Position numbers and translations under genes: made by a program. From contig CM017558.1 in the NCBI GenBank assembly GCA_007844125.1, forward strand, positions 43,378,376 through 43,442,375: DNA of 64,000 nucleotides. Direction: 5' to 3'. Positions 20,588-35,600 of this stretch are shown piece by piece. Below the pieces are notes generated by a model, which ran no database searches, was not told the origin of the DNA, and saw only the letters and a list, made by a program, of their open reading frames with translations. Position 1 is the first letter of the stretch. Each line of letters starts with the position of its first letter. This stretch comes from Sinonovacula constricta (taxonomy: Eukaryota > Mollusca > Bivalvia > Cardiida > Solecurtidae).

Positions 20588-20677
20588 ATGTTGTCGGCAT
20601 TTGTCTTCGCGTGTCTTCTACTGTATATACGGCAAGTGTCCACCGCCACGTTCAGTCCCGAGAATTGTACTCCAAAG
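20588..20677 (+). CDS. receptor exon 1: signal peptide
   Basis: ATG followed by MLSAFVFACLLLYIRQVSTA, a typical signal peptide with cleavage likely after STA, then an NCT glycosylation site. It ends in phase 0 at AAG|gtaagg. The start is the first ATG of this frame after an AT-rich leader. Confidence 0.72.
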
Positions 20678-23600
20678 GTAAGGAAAACTTTGTTTACATC
20701 TCATCGTGCCGTTTTACTGTGAGTGTGACACATGGGCCCAATTGGGTATAGTTAGCTAGCACGGGGCCATAACATGTAAGCACGGTTGACATCAAGTCTT
20801 GGACCAATGTTCACTTATGCACTTAAACTTTGACGAGTTACACTTACATGCAATGTTCACGGATTCAATGAAATTGTTTTTATTAATAAACATTGCTTTG
20901 ACAGCTTATAAACAGAAAAAAATAATATGATTGATTTATGTCGCATTGGTTTGACTTCAAACAGTTTGCATATAAACTGGTTGCTTAATTTTATTTTATT
21001 CAAATAAATAATACATTGACCAAATTCACAACCAATTTTTGTAATGCTGTGTATGATATAGATCTATAAACTACCAACATGTTCACTGTATTACAAATTT
21101 GTGCATGATTGTCGGCATAGGAAAGTAAACATTGTTTTATATGGCAGCAGGTGAATGGAGAGGGGGATATATCAATTATGGATTGAATCACTTTCGAGTA
21201 TTCTCTATAAACAATATATTAACTGTGGTCTTTTGAATGATGTCATTCATATGAATACATGCAAATACTGGAGCATTTCAAATTAAGTTTAAAATATTTA
21301 TTCCTGAGTGAGTTATTGAAACACCTGCACATTGATTTATATTTCTTATTCCTTTATCAATAAATGGCCTTTGTTTTGTTTCTTCTCCCTCTGCAGTCTT
21401 GTAGTGACACTTATTTTATAGTAATATATACATGTGTCCGTCTTTCCCCCCCTCCTCTTCTTTTGCCACACAAGAAAGAATCTAAACACCATCCACCCAG
21501 CCCCCGCCCCCTGTACTCCTGCCCCCCCCCCCCCCACCTCCCCTCAAAAAAGAAAAAAAATGGAAGAATAAAAAAAAAAGAAAGAGGTAGAGGATAGTTT
21601 TATATTTTTATATACATTTGAAAACACATTGATGGGTGGGAGGGCTGGTTTCACCTGGACAATTATCGTTTGGACATTTATAATGCTTTCCTCTGATATG
21701 GACATTATAAGAATAATTCACCTGCCGTACCTATATTTGTTATAGACAATAAATCGTAGATGCTTAGATCGGAGTGTGGACACTTGATCTATTCAAATTC
21801 CAAATCAACAGGTAACTGGAGCTGATACTTAGGGCAAGACATTTCTATTAAAACAGATTCATATATTTTGGGAGATCGAAACTGGGGTTAATAAACCTTT
21901 GACAATTCAACAACAACAAGCCCCATCCTAATTCTAATTTAAATATAAATCTAGATAAGAAATTCTCAAAAATCTAAGAACAGCTACAAGTGTACATTAA
22001 CTTAAATATAAAAATGCCAGGTAAAAATTTTGCCTTTTCATTACAGGTAAACATTTAATTTTATTTATGTCTTGATGCCTTAAGTTGTCTTAATTATATT
22101 ACCGGTATAGTCTCACATTGCACATAAATATGTCGCCAAGCATACTTAACTTCATATTTTATGGAAGAGGAAAGTATGAGGACAATTTATAGCAACTTGT
22201 ATGTTATAATGTACTTAATTGTAATTTCACTTTCAAGGGTCTGTATTACAATTGAATTCAAATGTGAACAAAATTGAAGTTGATAATGTAATTTTGCTTA
22301 CATTAACATATAATTTGCCTAAAAAGTAAGTCTGTATTCTACTATCATATTAGCCTCCTTGTTGTTTAGAAATGCTTGGGTTTTACCATTATGCCAGAGG
22401 CAGGAGGCAGAGGTGTCATAATATTGGTATGACAAAATTTAAGTTGTCTGTATGACCATGAATTGAGTTTTCTGCTGTGGCTGTAGCAAGGCCTGGGGTA
22501 GACAGTGGCTGGTTTAGTGTCCTACACTCGCTCTCCATGCAACTCTAGTCAGCAGAGCAATACTGGACCGTTTGCATGCACTTCAATGCATGCTCAATTT
22601 TGATGCATTCCAACCATGTCTTCCTTGGTCTGCCACAGCTGGGAATAACAGACCAGTTTGACATTGATAGATATTCTTTGATAGAAAATCAAAGTTACTG
22701 GAGTACTTACATCCTATCAGGCTACAAACTCATAGTTCCCTTCTTACATGTACTTGCAAACATCTCCAGACACATTAGTGAATACTTTGCAGCACACAGT
22801 GTAGACCAGATCTGATAGCTCCAAGTGGGGACTGACTGATTGGGATCTACACTATTTGCATTGTTTAATTAATTGGATTTATGCTTAACAGGTGTAGAGG
22901 TAATATAAGTAATATCTTTTGCATTCTTATCATTGAGATGTGACTGGGTGTTGTTATTTTTTATGTCACCTCTTCTGAGTATGCTGTTACCAAGAATGCA
23001 ATCTGTATAAGTGTTTATAAGAATTTATTTGGTTTTAAGTTGAAACTTCCTGGTAATTGAAGGATGTAAGTTAAATAAAAAAGCAACCCCCAAAAAACAA
23101 GGCCCTGAGCTTCATATAAGGATGGCATATATATCTGCCAGAGAAACAATGTAAGGTTATTTGCTGAGCTTATCATCCTACTTACATTCTATCAGACGGT
23201 GTTCCCTTGAAGCAGGTTTAGAGCACCACCTCAGTACATCCCTTTAATTTATACAGCAAGTTATTGAAGATAAATCTCCCATAGCATGAGGTTTCATATT
23301 TTATTTTGTGTGGTTAAGGCGATGATGTTCTCCTGTCTAGACAGACATGTTGGCATGTATTCATGGTGCTAAGTGACATTGACCATAACTTAACACCGTG
23401 CAATTAAGAAAGGTAACCAACTCATTGAAGTCTCATGAAATGATTTGAAACATGTAAAATAAAATTTGTATTCCTCTAGTTGTTTGCTGTTAGATCCACT
23501 TGAAATGTCATCTTTAAACTGCTGTTGATATTAAAGGTCCTGTCAAATAGTTTTTTAGATAGTCTAGTCAACGACATTTAATACTTGTCCCACTATTCAG

Positions 23601-26600
23601 TACTGTAAAGCAGTGCAAATGATTTACTCTTTAACTTTACGAAACACAGGGGGTGCCCATGGCGTAGCGATAGAGTCGCCGATTTGTAACTCCGATTGTG
23701 ACAGTTTAGCCTCTCATTGCGTGGGTTGAAGTCCTGTTTGGGGTGAAGGACTTAATATGGGAAGGTCTTCAAGCTGACCTGCTGTGCCCCGGTGGTTCAA
23801 CCCAGATAATTGTCTGGGGTCTTCCTCCACCAAAAAGCTGGACATTGCTATAATGATCATAATAGGTTGCAGCAATCTATTTCAAAAGCAAAACAAACAA
23901 AACAAAATAGTCTTCACAAAGTTTTTTTTTCAATTTTCATTATTTAACTTGTTTGTTACCTAGTAAAGTTGAGAAGTAACTCTTTGGACATTTAAATACA
24001 CAGTTTGGTTTAGAAAAAATGTATGGGCATCTTAGATAGCCAAGGTGTAGGTAGCCTTGCTCACATGTCTGATCGTTTGTTAGGTTTATCGTCCTACCAA
24101 CAGTATTTCACTTATTTTTGAAGACGATGTCCAAGTGAAGCAGATATTATGCAGTCACTGTGTACATTATGCCCTAAACACGTGGCTTGATACCACACAC
24201 AGTCACATTATTTTGACATTCGGTCAATCCAGACATGGAACTACCCTTATATTTACATAAGCATTAGCAAGAAAGCAGTACCACTACCATTTTAAACAAC
24301 TTTGCTATGTTGCAACCCAAAATCAGAGCTGAAGCTCCAGGACCAGGCATATATCTGAGGTTGCTGGTTTGAACTGAATGTAATCACATGCACCTTTCTT
24401 GATGTCTCTCTTTATTTGGGTAGACAGCGGTTGTTTGGTTTATAAGATTTGCTTGTATTTTGTTTCTTTTTGCAACAATAAAGATATAAACTTTTCATTT
24501 TGAGAATCATGAGACTAGAACAAGAAATGAAGGCAGTCTGTAAGACAGGGCCTTTAAGATGGAATTCAATTTAAAGAAAAAAAAAAGATTTTCAAACACC
24601 AGGTACAATTTGTATATTTTAATCACATATGGTCTACATTTAGAACTTTGTTTAGCTTATTTCTTGATAAAATTTCATGTAGCGTACTCTCAAGATAAAA
24701 ACACTGTTGTTACCCATACTATTATGCCAGGGCTTTCTTTCCTTGTTTATAAACAAACTGACATATCTTTACAGTACCCTTTTGTTGATGTGTTATTTTC
24801 CTTGTAACTGTTAGGAGATAGAATTTCCTTATTATTTATTTCAATTTTTTTCTATCTGACTAACTGCCAGGTATATACATGTATGTATACCTTAGTACAT
24901 GTATTTGTTATGTATTTCTCCCATATTATAAATGAACCACGCAAAGAACAGTTTTAAGGGGGATATTTGGCTGATATACCATATATTGCCAGTAATAATA
25001 ACCATTGTTTCAATTATGAGGAGCATTTCAATGTTTATTTGTCGAACATATTTTATTGAAGAATTATGGGATATATTGATGAACAAAATCTAGGGTCGTT
25101 TTCTTTCTGGAACTCCTGACATTTATGTAGGACCGTTTTTTACAACTTTTGTTAGGGAAAAAACACACAATATTTTGGGAATTTTCATCATTTTTTCGGC
25201 ATTGGAAAGCAAAATCAATGGTAATGGGAAACAAAATCAATGGTAATGGGAAACAATATCACTGGTAATGGAAACAATATCAATGGTGATGGGAAACAAT
25301 ATCAATAGTAGTGGTAATGGGAAACCATATCAGTGGTAATGGGAACCAATATCAATGGTAAAAGGGACCAATATCAATGGTAATGGAAACAATATCAATG
25401 GTGATGGGAAACAATATCAATGGTGATGAGAAACAATATCAATGGTAATAGGAAACAATATCAATGGTGATAGTAAACAATATCAATGGTAATGGAAAAC
25501 CATATCAGTGGTAATGGGAACCAATATCAATGATAATGGAAACAATATCAATTGTGATGGGAAACAATATCAATGGTAATGGGAAACAATATCAATGGTA
25601 AAGGGAAACAATATCAATGGTAATGAGAGATAATATCAATGGTAATGGGAAACAATATCAATGGTGATGAGAAACAATATCAATGGGGATGGGAAACAAT
25701 ATCAATTGTGATGGGAAACAATATCAATGGTAATGAGAAACAATACCAATGGTGATGGGAAACAATATCAATGGTAATGGGAAACCATATCAGTGGTAAT
25801 GGGAACCAATATCAATGATAATGGAAACAATATCAATGGTAATGGGAAACAATATCAATGGTGATGGGAAACAATATCGGTAATGGGAAACAATATCAAT
25901 GGTGATGGGAAACAATATCAATGGTGATGGGAAACAATATCAATGGTGATGGGAAACAATATCAATGGTGATGGGAAACAATATCAATGGTGATGAAAAA
26001 CAATATCAATGGTAATGGGAAACAATATAAATGGTAATGAGAGATAATATCAATGGTAATGGGAAACAATATCAATGGTGATGAGAAACAATATCAATGG
26101 GGATGGGAAACAATATCAATTGTGATGGGAAACAATATCAATGGTAATGAGAAACAATATCAATGGTGATGGGAAACAATATCATTGGTGATGGGAAACA
26201 ATATCAATGATAATGGAAAACAATGTCAGTGGTAATGGGAAACCATATCAGTGGTAATGGGAAACAATATCAATGGTAATGGAAACAATATTAATGGTGA
26301 TGGGAAATAATATCAATGGTGATGGGAAACGATATCAGTGGGGATGGGAAACAATATCAATGGTGTTGGGGAACAATATCAATGGTAATAGGAAACAATA
26401 TCAATGGTGATGGAAAACAATATCAATGGTGATGGGAAACAATATCAATGGTGATGGGAAACAACATCAATGGTAATGGAAAACAACATCAATGATGATG
26501 GGAAACAATATCAATGGTAATGGGAAACAATATCAATGGTGATAGGAAACAATATTAATGGTGATGGGAAACAATATCAATGGGGATGGGAAACTATATC

Positions 26601-29600
26601 AATGGTAATAGGAAACAATATCAATGGGGATGGGAAACAATATCAATGGTGATGAGAAACAATATCAGTGGTAATGGGAAACAATATCAATGGTAATGAG
26701 AGATAATATCAATGGTAATAGGAAACAATATCAATGGTAATGGGAAACAATATCAGTGGGGATGGGAAACAATATTAATTGTGATGGGAAACAATATCAA
26801 TGGTAATGGGAAACAATATCAATGGTGATGGGAAACAATATCATTGGTGATGGGAAACAATATCAATGGTAATGGGAAACCATATCAGTGGTAATGGTAA
26901 ACAATATCAATGGTAATGGAAACAATATCAATGGTGATGGGAAATAATATCAATGGTGATGGGAAACAATAACAGTGGTGATGGGGAAACAATATCAAGG
27001 GTGGTGGGAAACAATGTCAATGGTAATAGGAAACAGTTTCAATGGTGATGGGAAACAATATCAATGGTGATGAGAAACAATATCAATGGGGATGGGAAAC
27101 AATATCAATGGTAATGGGAAACAATATCAATGGTAATGGGAAACAATATCAATGGTGATGGGAAACAATATTTATGGTAAAATATGGCCAAAAAAATACT
27201 GCTCTGCAATATACTACAGATGGACATGTTTGAACAAAAGTAGTATAATTAAATAAATTGAAATCCACTTTAGTGTTGAAGCAGATAAACTACCTGGCTT
27301 ACCCTTACTTTAAACTACAATAGTTATATTCTGTGAACAGTACATTGATTGTTTAATTGTTTTTTTTATACCTTTTTATACCTACAGCATTTCATTTATC
27401 TGAGAATATGTCCTTTTGAAACAGATATAGTGCTTCCTTTACTGTGTATAGCATGGTGTGAACACCTGGCATGATACCACATCAAGTTACATTGTATTGA
27501 CAAAAGTTGTGGAACTATACATTTATGTGCATGAGCATTAGCAAGGGAGTTATACCATTACCATAGTTTAAACAACTTATGTCACAGCCGAGGTTTAAAG
27601 GTGGTATCCGACAGTTTGACTATATCAGATTCTTGTAACAGTACCTTGCCACAGTTTTGGGGAATTTGAGCATATTTTCTGCATAAACTCATACTTATAG
27701 TATAAGTAAAGATGGTTTTAAATACTACCATACTTATATTGATAGACAGTACAAATGGCATTAAAAACACTCTAAAAGTTCATTCATTCCAAATCTCTAA
27801 ATTGGCACAATACTGGTCTCTGATTAAAATAGATATTGACATCAGAGTGGACTACCTGGATGACGGTATAACATAACCTCAAAAGTAAGTTGTCACATGG
27901 TTGTCTTAGTTAGATATAGCTTTCTCTGCAATGTGGCTCAGATAGGAAATATCTGTTTGCAATGATGAGTTGGGATTTATGTTTCAGTGTTCACATTGAT
28001 CTAGGGCATCAATGAGCAGCATTTTGCAAGACCTTTTCAGGTAACAATGATTTATGTTGGGAAAAAAATATTTTGGTACAAACTGTCAGATACCACCTTT
28101 AAAATGATGGTTATCTATAACAGAAACTAACAGTTTTCAGATTGCCAAACTAAGTCCTGTACCATGATTGTAAGCATAGGTCTTTGTTCTTGTCTAGGTG
28201 ACGCAGAGTTTCAAATAAGATGTCTGTGTCAGTAATAATTAAGCCAGTTTTATGTTATGAACTTCGGATTGTCATGTTCATGGTGTTGTACACTGTTACA
28301 ATAAAGGCAGCACTATGTCTGTATCTAGAGGACTATTCCTTTGTATTGTTTACACATTTAGGGTTTGGCATTACTTCTATTAATACCAAGTTTTAACAGT
28401 TCACATTTATTTTCCAGGCAAGTTTACCATGTCTGATGTACAAAAGAACTGATAATGGTAAGTTAAAATAATAATAATATATATATAAAGATAAAATTAG
28501 GGCTGTCGCGATGTATCGGTATATTGTGATACAGAGTAAAGACAGTACGCTGTACTTAAGGAACATAAAAAAAAATCACAATATTTGATATAATTTGGAT
28601 GTTGCTACCATTTTGTGCATCCAAAGTCAAAGATGTTCCTATTTATGGAAAGACATTGCTGATAACTAACTATAATGTTGTCTGAAGTCATGTGCACATC
28701 AGTGGAGTTCATTCTAAACAAACTAGGGAAATGCGGCATACTCGATTTGTATTTGCGATATTCCTTGCAATACAATTTTTATTAGGTATTAACTTTTAAT
28801 TTGACAATTTTAATTTCTATATTAAAGAAACTGAATTTTGCATAGAAACATGATCTGTATGGGCATAAAAATTACTACAATTAGCTAATTATTATGAGAT
28901 AGTTTTTTGCAAAATCTTCGAACACAATATTTACCTATTGTTTGGCAAGTAATCAAATACTACCAGTGCAAATTTTAAGCAAAATGGTCAAGCTGATTGG
29001 CATTTTCGAAATATTGCCAAATTTAATGGGACTTTTTCGAAATATCGCCAAATTTGATGGCAACAGCGATGTTTGGATACCTCCTGAGTGAATGAGGACA
29101 GATCAACAAAGAAAACTGTTAAAGGTGCCACATTTTGTCAACATTTTGATTTTTTGTTTGATTGTTTGTACTTTGCCACCTTCTAGTCTTATTACTTTAT
29201 TATTTCAGTGTTTACCACTTATACATGTAAAGCTTATAAAGCTATGCCATATTTTATTTGGCATTTGTTGTTCATTCTGCTCATTATATTGAATGAAATA
29301 CCTCCTTATAGTAGTTTGATCAAATGTGGCAATACATTGTGGTACATATTGAAATACACACGATATGTTTCGCAATATATCGGGGTACGCTGCAAGTGAA
29401 TCATGACAGCCCTAGATAAACATATAAGGATGAAACACTTGTCTGGGGTTTGGCTCATTGTGTAAACAGATATGATTATAGTCATGGTACTGACTCTCAT
29501 CTATTATTAGAAACATCCAGGGAATATGTCTGTGTTCAAGGACTGATGCACTGTAGATCAACCATATGTAGATCTCACAGCAGTAGTGCACTATAGATCA

Positions 29601-32600
29601 GCAAGTGATGGAGCTAATAGTGCTGCTGCACTGAAGATCAACCAGTTGTAGATCTCACAGCAGTGGTGCACTATAGATCAGCAAGTGATGGAGCTAATAA
29701 TGCTGCTGCACTGAAGATCAACCAGTTGTAGATCTCACAGCAGTAGTGCACTATAGATCAGCAAGTGATGGAGCAGATAGTGCTGCTGCACTGCAGATCA
29801 ACCAGTTGTAGATCTCACAGCAGTGGTGCACTATAGATCAGCAAGTGATGGAGCTAATAGTGCTGTTGCACTGAAGATCAACCAGTTGCAGATTTCACAG
29901 CAGTGGTGCACTATAGATCAGCAAGTGATGGAGCTAATAGTGCTGCTGCACTGCAGATCAACCAGTTGTAGATCTCACAGCAGTGGTGCACTATAGATCA
30001 GCAAGTGATTAAGCTAATAGTGCTGCTGCACTTGATCTCAAAGCTCTGCATGCACTGCATATCGGCCAGTTTAAAAACTTATAGCACTGGTGAACTGCAG
30101 ATCAGCCACTTATAGATCTTATAGCACTGGTGAACTGCAGATCAGCCAGTTATAGATCTTATAGCACTGGTGAACTGCAGATCAGCCAGTTATAGATCTT
30201 ATAGCACTGGTGAACTGCAGATCAGCCAGTTATAGATCTTATAGCACTGATGAACTGCAGATCAGCCAGTTATAGATCTTATAGCACTGGTGAACTGCAG
30301 ATCAGCCACTTATAGATCTTATAGCACTGGTGAACTGCAGATAAGCCAATTATAGATCTTATAGCACTGGTGAACTGCAGATCAGCCAGTTATATATCTT
30401 ATAGCACTGATAAACTGCAGATCAGCCAGTTATAGATCTTATAGCACTGGTGAACTGCAGATCAGCCAGTTATAGATCTTATAGCACTGGTGAACTGCAG
30501 ATCAGCCAGTTATATATCTTATAGCACTGGTGAACTGCAGATCAGCCAGTTATAGATCTTATAGCACTGGTGAACTGCAGATCAGCCAGTTATAGATCTT
30601 ATAGCACTGATAAACTGCAGATCAGCCAGTTATAGCTCTTATAGCACTGGTGAACTGCAGATCAGCTAGTTATAGATCTTATAGCACTGATAAACTGTAG
30701 ATCAGGCAGTTATAGATCTTATAGCACTGGTGAACTGCAGATCAGCCAGTTATAGATCTTATAGCACTGATGAACTGCAGATCAGTCAGTTATAGATCTT
30801 ATAGCACTGGTGAACTGCAGATCAGCCAGTTATAGATCTTATAGCACTGGTAAACTGCAGATAAGCCAGTTTTAGATCTTATAGCACTGATGAACTGCAG
30901 ATCAGCCAGTTATAGATCTTATAGCACTGGTGAACTGCAGATCAGCCAGTTATAGATCTTATAGCACTGATAAACTGCAGATCAGCCAGTTACAGCTCTT
31001 ATAGCACTGATAAACTGCAGATCAGCCAGTTATAGCTCTTATAGCACTGGTGAACTGCAGATCAGCCAGTTATAGATCTTATAGCACTGGTGAACTGCAG
31101 ATCAGCCAGTTATAGATCTTATAGCACTGATAAACTGCAGATCAGCCAGTTATAGATCTTATAGCACTGATAAACTGCAGATCAGCTAGTTATAGATCTT
31201 ATAGCACTGATAAACTGCAGATCAGGCAGTTATAGATCTTATAGCACTGGTGAACTGCAGATCAGCCAGTTATAGATCTTATAGCACTGATGAACTGCAG
31301 ATCAGTCAGTTATAGATCTTATAGCACTGGTGAACTGCAGATCAGCCAGTTATAGATCTTATAGCACTGATGAACTGCAGATCAGCCAGTTTTAGATCTT
31401 ATAGCACTGATGAACTGCAGATCAGCCAGTTATAGATCTTATAGCACTGGTGAACTGCAGATCAGCCAGTTATAGATCTTATAGCACTGGTGAACTGCAG
31501 ATCAGTCAGTTATAGATCTTATAGCACTGATGAACTGCAGATCAGCCAGTTATAGATCTGATAGCACTGGTGAACTTCAGATCAGCCAGTTATAGATCTT
31601 ATAGCACTGATGAACTGCAGATCAGCCAGTTATAGATCTTATAGCACTGGTGAACTGCAGATCAGCCAGTTATAGATCTTATAGCACTGGTGAACTGCAG
31701 ATCAGTTAGTTATAGATCTTATAGCACTGATAAACTGCAGCCAGTTATAAATTATAAAATACCCATAACAACCTCAGAAAAATTTCCTTCCTTAAGCCAT
31801 GCTTAAAAGTGTGAATGTTTTTGACTCTACCAGTAGGCAATTACTCAATTATTATATCCTTTGATGCAAAACATTTACCAGTCAAGCACACTGTTAAGTG
31901 TATTCTTGATGAACACATACAGTCTCACTAAGCCTGCTAACTATTAATTAAAAGGCTCTGGCATGTAAATATATAATGTTGACCGAGACCAGCTTATCGT
32001 GATAATTATTGACTGTTTGGTCTAGGTTTTCTCTGTCTGTAAACAGTTTATCTTTGTATGGAGTTGCTTGCATAATAAAAGGATTTTGTTTTGTGTTTGA
32101 ACACGTGTAACATGATAAGGGATACTGTAAGTGGCTGAGTATTGGATGGAGCATCTGTTGCGAAATAACCAAAACCAATTAGCAGTATGACGTTTGCTAT
32201 ATCAGGATATGATGTGTGACCAGGATCTCACAATAAATAAGATGCACTGAATTAATAAGAGTGATTCTGAATACAAAAATAAATGTGTTAACATTGTACA
32301 TCTGTGTCTCTGTACTGTAATAAACTAATCATTTATATCAGACCTGGTAGTACAATCAGTAGAGGCTCCAGGTTACAGGAGGCCCCGGGTTCAATCCTGG
32401 GCCACGAAATACCAAAGTCGTTAAAAATGGTAGTGGTATATTTTGCTACCTAGTGCTCAAGCAAATGGTAGTTCCATGACTTGTTGTTGATCTTTTTTTA
32501 TATTTGCTTGAGTACAAGCAAGGCAGCTATACCACAGTCATTGTCTCAGCTAGTGTTTTGCAACTCTGAACAAAGACAAACTAAAAAAAAAGGTTGATAG

Positions 32601-35600
32601 CAAAAAAACTCAGCCTGATGTCTGTTTTATTAATCTTAGTGTAACAGTCTTTCAAAATCTAATGTTTAAATATATTTCATACATCTGTTCCTCTTTTTTT
32701 CTAATACCACTTTAATGTAACACAATTAAACCTTACAATTTAAATATAAAACAATGATATTACACATTATTATAAAATTATCCTGTAGAACCTGTATTGG
32801 ATAAATACAGATACCCATGGACACACATTCACACATGCATCTTTGAACAGTGCACCTCTTCATTTGCACTGTTGTTGTTATTGTCAATATCACTTTATTA
32901 TCAGTGATGCTGTCCCTTAACATGAACAAGTCTAATAAATGTAATAAACATTCCTCAACTCAATGCTTGTAGATTGTCTAATTAAGAGAAAATGCTTTGT
33001 TTGCTTTGGTTTCCACCTGTGTTTAATATGATGACTGAAGAATACATCACGATGTTCACTGTGGCTGTGTGAGGTCAGGACTGAAGAATACATCACAATG
33101 TTCACTGCGTCTGTGTGAGGTCATGACTGAAGAATACATCACGATGTTCACTTTGGCTGTGTGAGGTCAGGACTGAAGAATACATCACGATGTTCACTGT
33201 GGCTGTGTGAGGTCAGGACTGAAGAATACATCACGATGTTCACTGTGGCTGTGTGAGGTCAGGACTGAAGAATACATCACGATGTTCACTTTGGCTGTGT
33301 GAGGTCAGGACTGAAGAATACATCACAATGTTCACTGCGTCTGTGTGAGGTCAGGACTGAAGAATACATCACGATGTTCACTGTGGCTGTGTGAGGTCAG
33401 GACTGAAGAATACATCACAATGTTCACTTTGGCTGTGTGAGGTCAGGACTGAAGAATACATCACGATGTTAACTGTGGCTGTGTGAGGTCAGGACTGAAG
33501 AATACATCACGATGTTCACTGTGGCTGTGTGAGGTCAGGACTGAAGAATACATCACGATGTTAACTGTGGCTGTGTGAGGTCAGGACTGAAGAATACATC
33601 ACAATGTTCACTGCGTCTGTGTGAGGTCAGGACTGAAGAATACATCACGATGTTAACTGTGGCTGTGTGAGGTCAGGACTGAAGAATACATAACAATGTT
33701 CACTGCGTCTGTGTGAGGTCAGGACTGAAGAATACATCACGATGTTCACTGTGGCTGTGTGAGGCCAGGACTGAAGAATACATCACGATGTTAACTGTGG
33801 CTGTGTGAGGTCAGGACTGAAGAATACATCACAATGTTCACTGCGTCTGTGTGAGGTCAGGACTAGAATACATCACGATGTTCACTTTGGCTGTGTGAGG
33901 CCAGGACTGAAGAATACATCACGATGTTCACTGTGGCTGTGTGAGGTCAGGACTGAAGAATGCTTTTCAGAGTTCACTGAAGGTGTATGCGATCAGACAG
34001 AAGAATACTTTACAATGATCACTGTGAGATCACTGAGATCCTGTGAGATCGGGACTGAAGAATGCTTTCCAATGTTTTTGTTGTAGTCCTTAATATCAAT
34101 TCCTAGAACTAGAACTTCTTACCTTAATTAGAACCAGTACCAGTAATCAGGAACACCAAGTTCAAATGTGGGAAAATTCATATTTTTAGGATACAATATT
34201 TTGAAAATTGATAAATGCACAAAAAATTAATACACAGAAATAAATAAAATTATTGGCTCATCATTAAGCAAAATGAACAGTGTACCTTTTTGTATTTTTT
34301 ACATTTTAAACTATCAAAATATATATATAGTTTTGATATTTTAAATACTTCATAAAAGCTGTTAAATTTGATATAAAATTCAGTAAAATAGACTGAAAAA
34401 TAAATACACAGTGGTGAGTTAAATACAGCACATATTTCCAGATTTCGGTCTGCATTAGCTTCTACCTTCAAAGATGGCTGTTGTCTTATTAGTGCCTATG
34501 ACATCACATAGAAACTCTCTATAATCACTATTAGGTAATGTTTACGTTATCAGCAATCCTATTTCACCCTGAATGAGGGAGGCAGGTTTGGTACAGGCTT
34601 TACTTTATTGTAATTTTGGTGATTGTGATGCTGGCATTATAAAGGAAAATACATGGTAAAAACCTCTACATTGTAACACAAAGATCTGTGGATCATTTCT
34701 GGTTCCTGGCTTTGCATTTTTTGTTTGTTTTTTACTTTGTTTTATTATAGATATTCACACAAGAAGTTTTACACAATTAAATAACAGAAGACAGTATAAT
34801 ACTATTTATAAACAATTTAAAAATATTAATACACATGTTTAGTTCAATAATTCTGACATCCTTTTTGACTGTGCTATCTTTTCTGCATACATATAGTGTC
34901 CTTTTTATATACACGTTCAAAGACGCTTCACAATGATATAAACTAATAACTAATTACAGCAATACAATTAAAATACTAAAACAGCATTCAAATAATAAAT
35001 CTAACATATAACAATACCAGCATTTTGCAGGAACTTTTTAGATAACAATGAATTATTTGGTTATTTGAGAAAATAAATTTTGGTCCAAACTGTCATATAC
35101 CACCTTTGAGGTATTTATATCAATAAATATCAACCAAACTCTGCCATATTAGTACTATCATGTTTATAAAAGTTTGAAAACCAGCCCACTTGCTAGAGAT
35201 TTCAACCTTGCAGTTCTGATTCATGACTCAGCTTCGTTACCACTACGCCTTTTCTTTTGATACAAATTGAAGTAGAAAAACACAATATACTCTCCAGCAG
35301 ATCATTACCTAAAGATTATATGTAGTACAAAGTTGATTTGTGTACTCATCGCACTTATAGACATTGGGAGAAACATGATAATGAAACCACTGTGGAAACT
35401 GTCCCACACCTGCCATGATAAACACATGGGTTGGCCAGGCATTCCTAAAATTATCCCATGTCACCCCAAAACAGTGAATTGATTTAACTGGTACTGTTTT
35501 CATTTTTATTGGGTAACATTGTGCAGATAAACCTTTCTTATAATGCTATAGTGAACTGGATATGGGCTGGTGAACTAAAAGTGGGCAATATTAGATAAAA

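Larger units (their letters stand above)
20678..25200. other. intron 1, left part
   Basis: AT-rich intronic DNA with a polypyrimidine/poly-C stretch (about 21440-21545), a LINE relic (22595-22660, minus), a SINE (23648-23890) and a second SINE-family copy (24180-24345, minus). No additional exon is recognised. Confidence 0.55.

Noticed and set aside
22576..22815. 79-codon plus-strand open frame
   Set aside because: It overlaps, antisense, the recognisable LINE tail motif and has no other support.
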